Source: Agarophyton chilense
Lineage: Eukaryota; Rhodophyta; Florideophyceae; Gracilariales; Gracilariaceae
DNA length: 64,000 nucleotides
Direction of reading: 5' to 3'
Assembly (NCBI GenBank): GCA_030374765.1
Contig: JARGXX010000088.1
Span: 744,001 to 808,000 of the forward strand
In this document: piece after piece, positions 63,861-64,000 of the stretch
How positions within the stretch are numbered: position 1 is the first letter of the stretch
Layout: the number at the start of each line of letters is the position of its first letter
The notes under the pieces: model-generated
Databases searched by the model: none
Told to the model about the DNA's origin: nothing
The model's input: the letters and a program-made list of their open reading frames with translations, nothing else
Translations under genes and position numbers: made by a program

Positions 63861-64000
63861 AGACAGTGTTCTAGCACCGTAGTCATGATATGCAATGGTC
63901 AGGCCGGCCGGTTACGCGATATTGTAAAATACTTGTTTCTGATTGGACTAGGCGGTTGTGAAAATGGTTACGGGAGTTTTCGGGAAAGCTTTGACCTTTT

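Larger units (their letters stand above)
60938..64000. mobile_element. Second, inverted member of the same transposon family (element 2), partial in window
   Basis: It begins CGTCTGTGTTTTCGG, differing from the left repeat of element 1 at two of 23 positions. CTAG-rich subterminal strings follow (60,957-61,110). The transposase start lies on the plus strand near this end, whereas in element 1 it lies on the minus strand near the right end. Element 2 is therefore in the opposite orientation. It is inserted in the integrase of Ty3 copy B. The other end, and any cargo, are outside the window. Confidence 0.85.

Overview
The window is nuclear DNA from a red alga. It carries a nucleus-encoded phycoerythrobilin synthase subunit (PebB) and a plastid GAPDH (GapA) whose transit peptide is split by an intron. 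Genes are compact, with few short introns: I find seven, of roughly 100-162 bp, in TRAPPC2, DAK, RPL12 and GapA. The surrounding DNA is rich in retroelements. This fits a florideophyte such as Chondrus, but the species is inference.

Bases 1-29,200 are ordinary gene space. In order: a broken-looking signal peptidase subunit 3 gene, dCTP pyrophosphatase, TRAPPC2 (three exons rebuilt here), DEAD-box helicase DDX10/Dbp4, TRAPPC9/Trs120, dihydroxyacetone kinase (three exons), the XPF/ERCC4 nuclease, ribosomal proteins P2 and L12 (uL11) as a divergent pair, PebB, DEAD-box helicase DDX47/Rrp3, GapA and two unrecognised proteins. Some neighbours share a function: TRAPPC2 with TRAPPC9, P2 with uL11, and two helicases of small-subunit ribosome assembly.

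Bases 30,146-34,382 are a DIRS-like tyrosine-recombinase retrotransposon bounded by identical 191-bp direct repeats. Bases 34,383-38,280 are almost gene-free, with a copia-type protease relic. From about 38,280 to 60,937 lie two old partial copies of a chromodomain Ty3/gypsy element. In both, a second gene runs in the opposite direction and ends tail to tail with the integrase.

The main discovery is nested inside the second Ty3 copy. It is a 15.76-kb DNA transposon (42,870-58,627) with 23-bp terminal inverted repeats (one mismatch) and a 2-bp TG target duplication, confirmed against the uninterrupted site at about 39,640. Its transposase resembles the Plavaka/CACTA-like family. Its cargo includes a ParB-like plus 2-oxoglutarate/Fe(II) oxygenase protein, an N6-adenine/N4-cytosine type DNA methyltransferase, a SET-domain protein collinear with it, a multi-pass membrane protein and several unknown proteins. 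The two main cargo blocks diverge from an array of TGTCGG-CCGACA palindromes. Strand composition appears to switch near that array whichever way the genes point. A second, inverted member of the family starts at 60,938 and runs off the window.
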